A stretch of DNA of 64,000 nt. Source: CFX5 sp023384495 (GTDB taxonomy: Bacteria; Chloroflexota; Anaerolineae; Caldilineales; Caldilineaceae). A model generated the notes under the pieces. That model had not been told where the DNA came from. It was given only the letters and a program-made list of their open reading frames with translations, and made no database searches. Positions 51,201 through 59,276 of the stretch are shown here, piece by piece. Both the position numbers and the translations under genes were made by a program. Where the stretch lies: the NCBI GenBank assembly GCA_048499455.1, contig JASNZV010000001.1, positions 248,001 through 312,000 on the forward strand, in the 5' to 3' direction. Each line of letters begins with the position of its first letter. The stretch's first letter is position 1.

Positions 51201-53795
51201 GCTGTGTGTGGGCGAAGAAATCGGATTGGGCGCAAAGCCCGCCGATGCATTGGTGGGGAGGTCGTGTACGCTCAAGGTCGCCGCGCCCTCGAACAATGGC
51301 CCCAGCGCCACCTCATAGAGGGCATTGTCTGGCGCGCATACATGTTGCGCGGGCGGTTGCACATCGACCATACAGGCTGACGGCAGCAAATAGCTCTCGG
51401 TGCTGTCGGTGATCGAACTGCTGACGCCTGCGGTTGCGTTAGAACCCAGCCCCCGTTTGGCAAATCCGGCCCAGATCTGGCACTGATTGACGCCGTTGTT
51501 GGTGACAAGGTCGGCGGCCAGAATGGCGTCGCGCGCCTCCACAAAGGTTGGGTTACACGGCTGAAGCTTCATGCCGTCGAGCACCAGTTGTAACGCCAAA
51601 TTGTTGCCCGCCGCGCCGTCATAAAGGTTGGCGTCAAAGCCATAGACATCCACCAAATTCCAGTAGACTTCCCAGAGCATCGTGGCCCACACCTCGCCGA
51701 TGTCATGGACGAAGTTGTTCCACTGGGTGGTGGCGAAGGTGTGCGAGTTGGCTGCCATGTCGGTGGTATAGGGCGCGCGCCGAATGCCGGGGCCGCCAGC
51801 CGGGTAGCCCATCAGCCAGTTGCCAATCACCTTGGGCGTCAAACGCGTGTCTGCAGGCTGGGCGGTGAGCGCCAGGGTGAGGAAGTCGCTCCAGCCCTCG
51901 CCCATGCCGGCGGATTCAACGGTGGAGAGACAGCCTGCATTGCTGGGGCCGCCCGTCAGGCGGTTGGAGACACCGTGGCCATATTCATGGACGACCACCC
52001 CATTGTCGAGCGAGCCATCGCGCCGGACGCCGCGGTGGAGGGTGACATTGACCGTCTGGGGCGCCGCCAGTTGGGCCTTAAAGGCGTTACCGGTGTCCAG
52101 CGTAACCGACAATGCCGGAATGGTCACGTCCGGCACGCCGGTTGTATCTCCCAGCCCCGGCGGCGCGCCGACCTGATGATTGGCAATCACCACGCCGATG
52201 GCGCCATTCTGTTCGGCGTGATAGACTTTAAGCTTAAAGGTGCAATTGCCACGGTCGATCAGGGCGATCTTGCCGCTGACATTGCTGGTGAAGGGAGTGT
52301 CGCACCCGTCTGTCGTCGCGCCCACACCGTCATCGACGAGTACGAGATCACCGGTTACAGTAAAGGTTTGCGGCCCAAAGGAAGCGCTGCCCGATTGGTA
52401 GTCACCGGCAATGGCCGCTGGGCCATTGACTGTGAAACTCTGCGTTGATGCGCCAAGGTACATCTGCATGCGCGGGGGCATTCCATCAGGTGGCGTGGAA
52501 AAGTTGGCGTTTACAAAACCGCTATAGTCCTGGGCTTCGGCGAGGACATAGTCGCCGGCCTGCCCGCCGCGGCCATAGTTGTTCTGCTGAAAGTTGCCGC
52601 TCACTTCATCAAAGCCATAGTGGTAGAGGATGTCGTGAATCTGATTGGTCACAAAAAAGAGATTGGTAACCGAGGCTTCGGCATAGGTCGAAGGCGCCTG
52701 CGCCATATTGATCGTGTAGGAGAAGACCAGGCTCGCCCCGCCATCGGCGGTGACATCGCCGGCGGTGAAGCCGTCTGGTGAGGCAAGGTCAGCGTAGGCA
52801 AAAGCATTGTTGCCGCGCGTCGTCGTATACTCGCCCCCGGGGACGCCATCCACATCGTGCCAGCCAAACGGCGAGGCAATGGGGTCAGCCGGGTCAGTGG
52901 CCAATGCCCGACCGGCATCGTGAGGGCTATCGGCGGGCAGGGCATAGACCAGATAAGAGTTCGGGGCCGCCTCGCTAAGCGGCGCGGCTGCGGGTCGCTC
53001 GACCACCGCGCGCGGGGCGGCCCCGTCTACGCCGCGCCCGCCCTTGGTCCAGTTGACCTGCGAGAGGATCGCCCCAGTCGTCGCATCGGCGCGGATGTCG
53101 AGCCAGTCACTCCCTTCTTTGACGCGGATCACCATGTTCCAGGCCAGGCGCACGCGGCCATGCTCAACCAATTGATAGATGAGACGCACGGGGATAGGGT
53201 CGGCGGAGAAACCGCCGCTGCTCACCTCCTGCGCCTGTTCGACGCCGCGCGCGCTGCTGGTAGCCACCAGCACTTCGGACACAGGAAGGCCCAATTGGCC
53301 GGCCACATTGTAGACGGCGGCAACGGCGGGCAGCGTGGGCGTAGTCGTCTCTACGTGGGCGCGCAGATTGCTCACAAAGCGATTGCCCACGTTGATGACG
53401 CGGCCATCACGGCTGATGTTGATGTTGATATCGCCATTGAAAAGCTCGATCCCATTTAGTCGTTGGCGCAGATAGAGATGGGTAACGCCGTTGTGGGCCG
53501 TGACATAGCGGTCTTTGACCACGATGTCGCTGAGGTCGTCTTCGCTCAGCCCCAATTCAACTCGGCGCGCGTTCAGATAGCGCAGGGCGATCTCCAGCGG
53601 GTCATCTGGTGATGGCCCGGTGCGAAAGCCGTCGTTGCGGGGGGGGCTCGACTCCGCCGGCGGTGGGGGGATGTCATCAACCGGCAGGCGCGCGGCGGCC
53701 GGGTGGGCTGGAAGCAGCGCCAGCAGCAGGCTGAGGACCAACAGAAAGTGATGAATGCGAGCGATGGGGGGGCCTGGTCGCAACCGAACGTGCAT
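48279..53795 (-). CDS. Secreted M36 (fungalysin-like) metalloprotease with PA, Calx-beta and DUF11-type domains
   Basis: A 1838-residue protein with an N-terminal signal peptide. An FTP-type propeptide (RRVELGLSEDDLSDIVVKDR) is followed by the M36 catalytic region with a PA insert. The zinc site is HEYGHG (about 602), with GEGWSD (about 632) completing the gluzincin pattern. Later come a fibronectin-like and a ThuA/GATase-like region (LLVDDDHRTSGAANVRPYFE), a beta-sandwich (about 1212-1342), three Calx-beta repeats (about 1348-1455, 1465-1565, 1578-1682) and a DUF11-type domain (about 1705-1825). It ends GGYWVHLPLLQR, the short hydrophobic-Leu-Pro C-terminus shared with the protein at 11027. 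AAAGGG precedes the start. Confidence 0.9.
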   Translation of the reverse strand: MHVRLRPGPPIARIHHFLLVLSLLLALLPAHPAAARLPVDDIPPPPAESSPPRNDGFRTGPSPDDPLEIALRYLNARRVELGLSEDDLSDIVVKDRYVTAHNGVTHLYLRQRLNGIELFNGDININISRDGRVINVGNRFVSNLRAHVETTTPTLPAVAAVYNVAGQLGLPVSEVLVATSSARGVEQAQEVSSGGFSADPIPVRLIYQLVEHGRVRLAWNMVIRVKEGSDWLDIRADATTGAILSQVNWTKGGRGVDGAAPRAVVERPAAAPLSEAAPNSYLVYALPADSPHDAGRALATDPADPIASPFGWHDVDGVPGGEYTTTRGNNAFAYADLASPDGFTAGDVTADGGASLVFSYTINMAQAPSTYAEASVTNLFFVTNQIHDILYHYGFDEVSGNFQQNNYGRGGQAGDYVLAEAQDYSGFVNANFSTPPDGMPPRMQMYLGASTQSFTVNGPAAIAGDYQSGSASFGPQTFTVTGDLVLVDDGVGATTDGCDTPFTSNVSGKIALIDRGNCTFKLKVYHAEQNGAIGVVIANHQVGAPPGLGDTTGVPDVTIPALSVTLDTGNAFKAQLAAPQTVNVTLHRGVRRDGSLDNGVVVHEYGHGVSNRLTGGPSNAGCLSTVESAGMGEGWSDFLTLALTAQPADTRLTPKVIGNWLMGYPAGGPGIRRAPYTTDMAANSHTFATTQWNNFVHDIGEVWATMLWEVYWNLVDVYGFDANLYDGAAGNNLALQLVLDGMKLQPCNPTFVEARDAILAADLVTNNGVNQCQIWAGFAKRGLGSNATAGVSSSITDSTESYLLPSACMVDVQPPAQHVCAPDNALYEVALGPLFEGAATLSVHDLPTNASAGFAPNPISSPTHSALTIGNTGAVLPGIYTIQVVGVGATQLYTTPVQLAISSAAPGAPVLTSPAEAALNAPAKPTFSWQAAPQAVEYLLEVAEDSAFSTLVFTTTTAATQREAVYSLRSGRTYHWRVTAQNGCGSAPSAGASFTVREFPRVLLVDDDHRTSGAANVRPYFEDALAALSVPYDIWDTGDSGGDEPTRLDDIADYATVIWFGGFYGQGPSSATEPLLGDFLEQGGCLFISAHEYFYASGLTPFMQEYLGVEEAEDDLGNGTTWHTVVTGVGPIYDGLGPYTLSMIQTNHSDILTPNADAGVAMEGNAGGAAIYKDAGHYRTTYWAFEFETLPNLEARTAAMARTLQWCDFHTDLGIAQTVIPATTLRPGQPLTYTLTYDNAGVAQADQVIVTATLPSAFKDWNVVSASAAITPVAGLGAVWRVADLAPGEVATITVSGWVDPALTADTLLAFGASIQGESYDSNPTNNSAAATARTVVAPRIRLTDPNLAVNEDAGIAAVVVSLDQPNPYAPVTASYSTSNGSAHAGQDFSPASGSVQIPAGALTATFPITIINDTVAESDETFQIALSNPVGAALGTPATGQVTIVDNDLPSVRFSHAVYTVTESSGAAAITVELDSPHPTEVAQVTYATGDGSAAAESDYTSVSGKVAFPIGVTTATFIVPLIDDALVEQAETVVLTLHDPVHALLGSPASATLVVIDDDTEGDLPDHNLPSVRFTRAVYTATEASGSAIIMVELSQPHPTQTVQVSYTTSNGSAQAGSDYVAGAGQLTFPMGVTATTFAVSILDDALVESDETVLLTLHSPVNAMLGSPASAALILIDDEEQGTSEPKVSVDVSSDPPPGAHVKNGGLITYTVTLTNSDTTAHQVVITAAIPAAVAYVEGSANPPPSDIVDGYVQVAGATAATATSLVWTRTLAGDSVFQASYTVVVVDDTQPLQSTVTVAVGDTVLQPGAPVIHNPTPPDEGGGGYWVHLPLLQR

Positions 53796-53973
53796 GGGCA
53801 GCCCTTTCTTGACGGGTGAGGTTGCACAATGATGGGAATGTTCGGAGGTTCTGGCCTTGGAACAGCCAGGTCAAGCATAACATGGGCCTGGACGCGAATC
53901 AATCGTTTTTGGGTTTTTTTGCTTACGATAATCTGACAATTTTGAGGGATTGTAACGACGGTCTCACGGCGCG

Positions 53974-54019
53974 CAAAAAATGGGGGATGCGCACCCCGCG
54001 CGGGGTGCGCATCCCCCAT
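53974..54019 (-). terminator. Perfect palindromic terminator of the Uma2 gene
   Basis: TGGGGGATGCGCACCCCG (53981-53998) and its exact complement (54001-54018) around a CG centre. Read on the minus strand a run of six T follows (53975-53980), as for a rho-independent terminator. Confidence 0.85.
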
Positions 54020-54046
54020 CACGATTCGAATGTACTTTATAAACAC

Positions 54047-54667
54047 TTATTCACTGGCGGCAAAAAGATCGTCTATGGGGACCGTGAATCCCGCCAGCAG
54101 ACTCGATGTCGCCTGCGTACCGGGTGAGAACTCTCCATGCACCGCATATTGATCATCGGCAAGCCTCAGCACGGTAACGAGGGCGCGCGCCGGGTCAACG
54201 ATCCAATATTCGGGGATGCCTGCCTGCGCATACTCCCTCCGCTTATCCACATAATCGCGGTCGGGATCGTCCGGGCTTACCACCTCCATCACCAGGTCGG
54301 GGGGCGTCACATATGAACCACGGATTTGTCGTCTAGTCGCCCTAAGAAACAAAATATCTGGCTCTCGATACTTTTTCGCCCATAGGCGCACCGGCATGGG
54401 GGCAAATAGCGCTTCTCCGAGTCCTCGAGCCGACACATAGGTCCACAATAGACGGTACAAAAAGGCAACGATCCGCTGATGGCTAATGTCAGGCATGGGC
54501 AAGAACTCCAGTCGGCCGTGGTCAAACTCAATGAGATGATTGGTGTCCAGCGCCAGATACTCCTCTTCGCTCCACGCCCCTTGGTAGGGAAAGAGGCGCG
54601 CAATCTCCCAGGTCGGCTCACCCAGATCGTTGATCGGTTTATCGGCTGCTTGCACAGCGATGGACAT
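54047..54667 (-). CDS. Uma2-family (DUF820) putative endonuclease
   Basis: A 206-residue PD-(D/E)XK-fold protein: WSEEEYLALDTNHLIEFDHG, RLEFLPMPDISHQRI, then REPDILFLRA (metal-binding Asp), TPPDLVMEVVSPDD (Glu) and RDYVDKRREYAQAGIPEYWI with the Lys/Glu of the fold. The family is abundant in cyanobacteria and Chloroflexota; its role is unclear. GGGGGTG lies upstream of ATG 54667. Confidence 0.9.
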   Translation of the reverse strand: MSIAVQAADKPINDLGEPTWEIARLFPYQGAWSEEEYLALDTNHLIEFDHGRLEFLPMPDISHQRIVAFLYRLLWTYVSARGLGEALFAPMPVRLWAKKYREPDILFLRATRRQIRGSYVTPPDLVMEVVSPDDPDRDYVDKRREYAQAGIPEYWIVDPARALVTVLRLADDQYAVHGEFSPGTQATSSLLAGFTVPIDDLFAASE

Positions 54668-54704
54668 GGTTTCACCCCCTTGCCCGCAACTATCCTTCGG
54701 TTGT

Positions 54705-54772
54705 TTTGAAAAGCGGAGTTTGCTATGGCTTGCTTCAAGGAAACGGCGCTAAATCAAACTCCGCTTTTCAAA
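54705..54772. repeat. TTTGAAA-type palindromic element with perfect 18-bp arms
   Basis: TTTGAAAAGCGGAGTTTG (54705-54722) and CAAACTCCGCTTTTCAAA (54755-54772) around a 32-nt loop. It lies between the Uma2 and Mrp genes. Confidence 0.75.
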
Positions 54773-54803
54773 CAGAGCTCAGTATAGAACGACACAGGAA
54801 ACG

Positions 54804-55877
54804 CTATATGATCCGCAACTCCGGGTCAGGCGTGAGGCTGAGGATGCTGATGCGCGCTGCGATCTTCTGCGCCAGCGCGCGGAAGGCCTGCGCCGCTTCG
54901 CTTTCGGGCGCCGCGATGACAATGGGGCGCCCATCGTCGCCGCCGACGCGCACCTTCGGCTCCAGGCCAATGCGCCCCAAAAATTCAACCCCAATGAGAC
55001 GCGCTGCTTCTTCGCCACCCCCGCGCCCGAAGATCTCGCCCGCCATGTTTTCGATCACGCCAAGGATAGGCACCTGTAGCTGTTGGAAGGCTTCGGCGCC
55101 GCGGCGGGCGTCACTTACGGACACGGCCTGCGGCATGGTGACGATCACACCACCCGTGAGCGGTACGCTCTGCGCCAGGCTTAGCTGGGCGTCGCCCGTG
55201 CCCGGCGGCAGATCGACGATGAGATAGTCCAGTTCCCCCCAGCGCACGTCGGTGAAGAGTTGCTGGATCGCCTTGTGCAGCATGGGGCCGCGCCAGACCA
55301 GCGCCTTGCCCTCGGGCACCAAAAAGCCCATGCTGATCACCTCCACCCCGTAGGCTTCAAAGGGAACCATCTTATTCTGATCGACCCGCGGTTTGCCCGA
55401 TAGGCCAAACATCATGGGGATGTTGGGGCCATAGATGTCGGCGTCGAGCACGCCAACCTTGGCGCCATCCAGCGCCAAGCTGACGGCCAGGTTGGTGCTG
55501 ACCGTGCTCTTGCCGACGCCCCCCTTGCCGCTGGCCACGGCAATGATGTTCTTCACCGGGATGTTGAGCTTGCTGGCGATGCGGTTGTCGCTGCGCACCT
55601 GGGCGTCAAAGCGCACCTGCACCTGATCGACACCGGGCACAAGCTCCTTGACGGCGGCGACGCACTCCTGTTCGATACGCCCCTTGAGTGGGCAGGCTGG
55701 GGTGGTCAGCACCACGGTGAAGCCCACCTGGTTGCCCTGGATAGTCACGTCGCGCACCATGTTGAGGGTGACGAGGTCTTGGTGAAGCTCCGGTTCCTGC
55801 ACCGTGCTCAGGGCTTTGACAACCGCGGCTTCGGTGATGGTCGTGTCATTCTTGTGTTCTTGCTTGCGGCCAAACAT
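54804..55877 (-). CDS. Mrp/ApbC-family Fe-S cluster carrier ATPase
   Basis: A 357-residue P-loop ATPase. An N-terminal MIP18/DUF59 domain (ALSTVQEPELHQDLVTLNMV) is followed by the deviant Walker A in VASGKGGVGKSTVSTNLAVS, then LDADIYGPNIPMMFG, DLPPGTGDAQLS and QAVSVSDARRGAEAF. The C-x-x-C of some members is not seen. It loads Fe-S clusters onto apo-enzymes such as complex I, and nuo genes are 5 kb away. ATG 55877 is preceded by AAGGAA. Confidence 0.93.
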   Translation of the reverse strand: MFGRKQEHKNDTTITEAAVVKALSTVQEPELHQDLVTLNMVRDVTIQGNQVGFTVVLTTPACPLKGRIEQECVAAVKELVPGVDQVQVRFDAQVRSDNRIASKLNIPVKNIIAVASGKGGVGKSTVSTNLAVSLALDGAKVGVLDADIYGPNIPMMFGLSGKPRVDQNKMVPFEAYGVEVISMGFLVPEGKALVWRGPMLHKAIQQLFTDVRWGELDYLIVDLPPGTGDAQLSLAQSVPLTGGVIVTMPQAVSVSDARRGAEAFQQLQVPILGVIENMAGEIFGRGGGEEAARLIGVEFLGRIGLEPKVRVGGDDGRPIVIAAPESEAAQAFRALAQKIAARISILSLTPDPELRII

Positions 55878-56078
55878 GATTTGCCGTTCCTTTATCGTGA
55901 CCAGATACAATTTACAAGTCGAGAAAACAGATACTCGTGGTTGTTTGAAAGCAACAGTTCAGTGGCGGCACAACCCGTTGCATTCAGCCAACTTCTTATA
56001 GAGATCTCCCATAAAAGTCGCACATGCGCTCTCGTGTGCAATAGTGTGTATTTGTGCGACTTTTATATGGTTTGTCCA

Positions 56079-56426
56079 TTAGAGATCGAGGAGAATGCGC
56101 AACACATCTTCGACTTTGCGCATGGTTTGTCGTGATACAATACCCCAGGGTTGTTCAATCAGGCGCTCTTTGGCAATAGAACGGAGCGCGTCACAGAGAA
56201 TAAAACTGCGTGCGGTCAGCCCACCTTCTGGCGGCTCGACGGCCACATGGATAGGAATCCCACGATCCGTCCGGGTCAAGGGTAAAACGAAGACCAAACT
56301 TGCTGGCCCATGATTGAACCCGTCTGTCGAGACAACGAGCACAGGCCGCCGGCCTGCCTGTTCATGACCGCGCGTAGGGTTTAGATCAGCAAGCCAAATT
56401 TCCCCGCGTCTGGGCAGCTGGGTCAC
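56079..56426 (-). CDS. MazF/PemK-family toxin
   Basis: A 115-residue toxin of the MazF family: PRRGEIWLADLNPTRGHEQA, GRRPVLVVSTDGFNHG, VFVLPLTRTDRGIPIHV and SFILCDALRSIAKERLI. It is an RNase expected to cleave mRNA at short motifs. The GTG start at 56426 shares a base with the antitoxin stop (TAGTG). Confidence 0.92.
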   Translation of the reverse strand: MTQLPRRGEIWLADLNPTRGHEQAGRRPVLVVSTDGFNHGPASLVFVLPLTRTDRGIPIHVAVEPPEGGLTARSFILCDALRSIAKERLIEQPWGIVSRQTMRKVEDVLRILLDL

Positions 56427-56674
56427 TAGACTGCCTCAATTCCATCGGTGAGTGTTTCGTCCCACTGCGCAAGCTCATCGACGAATCCATCCCAAGCTGC
56501 TTGGTCTTGGCGCAGACGCGCATAGGCGCGATTGGTGTCCAGCAAGAGCAACTGACGCCGATAGAGTTCAAGCGCCCGATCGATTACCTGCTGCATCGGT
56601 GCGCCGGTGGTTCGAGACAATACCTGGAGCGTTTCACGCGTCTGTAACGAAACGCGGATCGTGGTCGTGGTCAT
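56426..56674 (-). CDS. Antitoxin of the MazF toxin (RHH-type)
   Basis: An 82-residue protein. TTIRVSLQTRETLQVLSRTT and APMQQVIDRALELYRRQLLL fit a CopG/MazE-like ribbon-helix-helix DNA-binding part. The acidic C-terminus (QAAWDGFVDELAQWDETLTD) is likely the toxin-binding segment. The start has no strong Shine-Dalgarno. It is immediately upstream of mazF. Confidence 0.85.
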   Translation of the reverse strand: MTTTTIRVSLQTRETLQVLSRTTGAPMQQVIDRALELYRRQLLLLDTNRAYARLRQDQAAWDGFVDELAQWDETLTDGIEAV

Positions 56675-56696
56675 CTCGCCTTCCTAACACTTTTTA

Positions 56697-56739
56697 ACAA
56701 CCCAGTTGTTTGACGATTGGCGCTTATACCACCAGTCGG
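56697..56739. repeat. 43-bp repeat (copy 1 of two)
   Basis: About 37 of 43 positions match 63194-63236. It lies just upstream of the antitoxin start. The core TTGTTTGACGA is a degraded form of the TTGTCTGACAA palindrome of the other copy. Confidence 0.7.
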
Positions 56740-56773
56740 AATTGGAGAGTTACCTTGTTCAAGGATACCATAA

Positions 56774-56864
56774 TCAGTAGACCGCAACGGTTTTGACGCC
56801 CCAGGCAACTGCCAACTGGTCGAACACGATGACGCTCTTGATCATTGCGGTGTACTGATAATGC
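56774..56864. repeat. 91-bp repeat, copy B
   Basis: See copy A at 46727-46817. Minus-strand reading gives a tail ending VKTVAVY and TGA in both. Confidence 0.8.
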
Positions 56865-56880
56865 ACAAAATCACCTGTAG

Positions 56881-56914
56881 ACGATATCATCTACGTTTCT
56901 GTAGATAATATCGT
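56881..56914. terminator. Hairpin downstream of the FAD oxidoreductase
   Basis: CGATATCATCTAC (from 56882) pairs with GTAGATAATATCG (56901-56913) with one mismatch and a 6-nt loop. It is about 20 nt past the minus-strand stop at 56935. Confidence 0.5.
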
Positions 56915-56934
56915 AGTGTAGAAGTGATCATTTG

Positions 56935-58305
56935 TCAAGACGTACGATGCCCTTCAGGTCGGGCGCGCTCATCGATCATCATCTGCGCCACCTTGCGACC
57001 CATCTCGACGGCATAGTTGGTGCCCCGATCCCACGGGTAGACCTGGCTCATGGAGGCAAAGTAGAGACCCGGCAACGGCGTGCGCACAGATGGAATCATG
57101 CGCAGATAGCCGGTGAAGGGAACGGGCTGAGCATATTTGGCCTGATGCGCCCACGCCCCGGTGACCCACGATGGCCGGAATGCGGGATTAAAGCGCGTAA
57201 GGTGGGGCAGAAACTCCTGCAACAGGGCGTCTTCATCCATTTCAAAATAGGGGTGGTCGGGGTCGAGGTAGTTGCCGAGGTAGAGCAGATGGTCCCCCCC
57301 ATAGCGACGCGGGTCGATCATGTTGGTGTGCTCCACCAGCGCCAGCAGCGGGATCCCCTCGCGCTTGGGCAGGCTGATCCAATACATATCATCGGTAAGT
57401 TTGCGGTCGAGCGCCACGGTGAGCACCACCGCGCCCATGCTCTGTAATTGCCCCAACTGCCCCAAATAATCAGCCGGCAGGTCGGGCGCGATGCGACGCA
57501 TGAGATTGGGGCTGACAGTGCTGAGCACCTGGTCGAAACGTTCTGGCGCTCGCCCTGCCACGTGAACGGCAAAGCCGCCCTCGGCGTGCGGGTGAATTTG
57601 CGCGACTTGCGCGCCGGTCTCGATATGCGCGCCTTGTTGGCGGGCGCGGGCCGCCAGCGCCTCGATCAGACCCTGAAATCCGCCGTCGAAATAGCCCAGT
57701 TTGGTGGTGCGGGCATAGACCCTCGCCCAAAACCAGGCCAGGTTGATCGCCTTGTAATGGCGCCCAAACTTACCCTCAAGCTGGAACGCCCACGCTGCCT
57801 CGTAGGCCTGCTTCCCCATCCACTTTTGCAGCCAAGCGTCGGCAAGAATGCGGTCGTATTGCTGCCAGGGTGGGCGGGGATGATAACGGAGGTAGCCGAT
57901 GACCAACCCCATGCGGATGCGATCCACCAGCGGGATGAGGGGAAAGCGCAGGACGCGCGTCACGCTGTCCAGCGGGTAGTTGACGCCCTGAAAATGGATG
58001 GCGGTGTTGGGCCGGTAGACTCTGAGCGCGTGGTCATAGCCGATCTCGCGGACAAGCTCGAACATGGCCCGGTCTGATGTAAAGAGGTGATGGTAGTAGT
58101 GTTCGAGCGGCCAATCCCACGTGGGGCGGCCTTTGAAGCCGGCGGCAAGCCCCCCCAGATGCCCCCCCCCTTCAAAGACCGTCACTTTGGGCGGCACGGT
58201 AGATTGAGTGCGGGTCAAGTCATAGGCCACGGTGAGGCCCGTGACGCCACCACCTACAATGGCGACACGCAATGGTTGGGGTGGGTTGCTCTGTGGTGTC
58301 GTCAA
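56935..58305 (-). CDS. FAD-dependent oxidoreductase (amine oxidase / protoporphyrinogen-oxidase-like)
   Basis: A 456-residue flavoprotein. The N-terminal dinucleotide motif is VAIVGGGVTGLTVAYDLTRT with GGHLGGLAAGF after it. LEHYYHHLF and VLSTVSPNLMRRIAPD are typical of amine-oxidase-fold NAD(P)/FAD proteins, and the C-terminal PLPGLYFASMSQVYPWDRGT carries the final FAD contact. It resembles sterol/carotenoid- or glycan-linked FAD oxidoreductases found with glycosyltransferases; the substrate is unknown. Confidence 0.85.
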   Translation of the reverse strand: MTTPQSNPPQPLRVAIVGGGVTGLTVAYDLTRTQSTVPPKVTVFEGGGHLGGLAAGFKGRPTWDWPLEHYYHHLFTSDRAMFELVREIGYDHALRVYRPNTAIHFQGVNYPLDSVTRVLRFPLIPLVDRIRMGLVIGYLRYHPRPPWQQYDRILADAWLQKWMGKQAYEAAWAFQLEGKFGRHYKAINLAWFWARVYARTTKLGYFDGGFQGLIEALAARARQQGAHIETGAQVAQIHPHAEGGFAVHVAGRAPERFDQVLSTVSPNLMRRIAPDLPADYLGQLGQLQSMGAVVLTVALDRKLTDDMYWISLPKREGIPLLALVEHTNMIDPRRYGGDHLLYLGNYLDPDHPYFEMDEDALLQEFLPHLTRFNPAFRPSWVTGAWAHQAKYAQPVPFTGYLRMIPSVRTPLPGLYFASMSQVYPWDRGTNYAVEMGRKVAQMMIDERARPEGHRTS

Positions 58306-58321
58306 CGGTCATCCTTGTATG

Positions 58322-58693
58322 CTACGCCGCGGCCAATGAAAGCGAGCCTGGTTGGATTCCCTGCGCCAAGTGCTTTTCGATGGTGGCGTGCGCCCGGCGA
58401 TAGAGGGCAAGCAGGTCACCGTCGCTGCCCTTATACGATTGCACCGTTTGGGTTGCGCACAAAAAGCAACCCCGTAGAAACTTGTAGTTATTGCTATTAC
58501 AGCGCAGACAGCCATCCAGTTCAATCATCATCAGCACAAAGGCCAGGCTATCAGGATGCGTATCGGGGAGGGCGGCGACACGATCCACCAGCGCGCGCCA
58601 CTCTTCACCACGCAGTTCGCGAAGGCTGGCGATCAAGTGTGCGGGGAAGAGCAACTCGGCTTTGGCGTGGACAAATTCGTTCAGGTCAGACAT
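58322..58693 (-). CDS. Hypothetical protein with a double CxxC motif
   Basis: A 123-residue protein of unknown family. C-L-R-C and C-F-L-C lie 12 residues apart (CLRCNSNNYKFLRGCFLCAT), so a zinc or Fe-S site is likely. The rest is helical (HLIASLRELRGEEWRALVDR; GDLLALYRRAHATIEKHLA). ATG 58693 was chosen over GTG 58699. It follows the repeat element and precedes the FAD oxidoreductase gene by 16 nt, so a shared operon is likely. Confidence 0.6.
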   Translation of the reverse strand: MSDLNEFVHAKAELLFPAHLIASLRELRGEEWRALVDRVAALPDTHPDSLAFVLMMIELDGCLRCNSNNYKFLRGCFLCATQTVQSYKGSDGDLLALYRRAHATIEKHLAQGIQPGSLSLAAA

Positions 58694-58719
58694 GATCACT
58701 CCCGATTCTACTCAGCTCG

Positions 58720-58790
58720 GTTTGAAAACGCGAGTTTCTTTACAGTTATGGCCGAGCCCCAATGTGCGTTTTCAAAGCAACCGCAGTTTA
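58720..58790. repeat. TTTGAAA-type palindromic element, copy 3
   Basis: TTTGAAAACGC (58721-58731) and GCGTTTTCAAA (58766-58776) are perfect arms. The tail GCAACCGCAGTTTA at 58777-58790 contains the TAA stop (complement) of the gene at 58788-59264. Confidence 0.75.
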
Positions 58791-59264
58791 GAAATTCAAC
58801 TCAACATTCGGGACCTTGACGGGTGCGCCCAAGTCGCCATTGCGGCCACTGACGCCGGCCAAATGGTTCAAGTTTTGCAACATCCAGTCCAGATCCACCC
58901 CTTGTTCGGCGCAGGCGTCGGCAAGCGTGGCGTCTGGGTCCACCGCACAACTGCTACAGCCGCCCAGGTGTAGCCCGGCCATAATCTGTTGGGCCTGCGG
59001 GTGGAGCAACTGGATTTCACGGATGGTCATCGACGGCTCGAAGAGGGGCCCGGCACCATTGCGTTTGATAGCTACACGCAATTCGGAGGCGGTTTCGGTC
59101 AGCGTCTCGCGCAGGCGGCGCAATTCGTCATTGGCGTCAAAGAGCGCCCGGTTATACCGGTCAAGCCGACGGGTGACAATGCCAAGCTCCTGCTGTAGCT
59201 TCCACGCATAGGCCAGCGCGCCCAACCCAATCAGCAGGGCGGCGAATGCGATCCAGCCGATCAT
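58788..59264 (-). CDS. Membrane-anchored DUF1858-like protein
   Basis: A 158-residue protein. A single N-terminal helix (MIGWIAFAALLIGLGALAYA) is followed by a coiled coil (about 25-65) and a DUF1858-like domain (about 78-140): SMTIREIQLLHPQAQQIM, CSSCAVDPDATLADAC, VDLDWMLQNLN. The C-S-S-C plus a third Cys suggests a redox or metal site. The function is unknown. The stop codon lies inside the adjacent repeat element. Confidence 0.7.
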   Translation of the reverse strand: MIGWIAFAALLIGLGALAYAWKLQQELGIVTRRLDRYNRALFDANDELRRLRETLTETASELRVAIKRNGAGPLFEPSMTIREIQLLHPQAQQIMAGLHLGGCSSCAVDPDATLADACAEQGVDLDWMLQNLNHLAGVSGRNGDLGAPVKVPNVELNF

Positions 59265-59276
59265 AAGCGCCTCCTG

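Noticed and set aside
53974..54019. 40-nt perfect palindrome as a replication or recombination site
   Set aside because: A T-run follows the stem on the strand of the gene ending 28 nt before it, so a terminator explains it.
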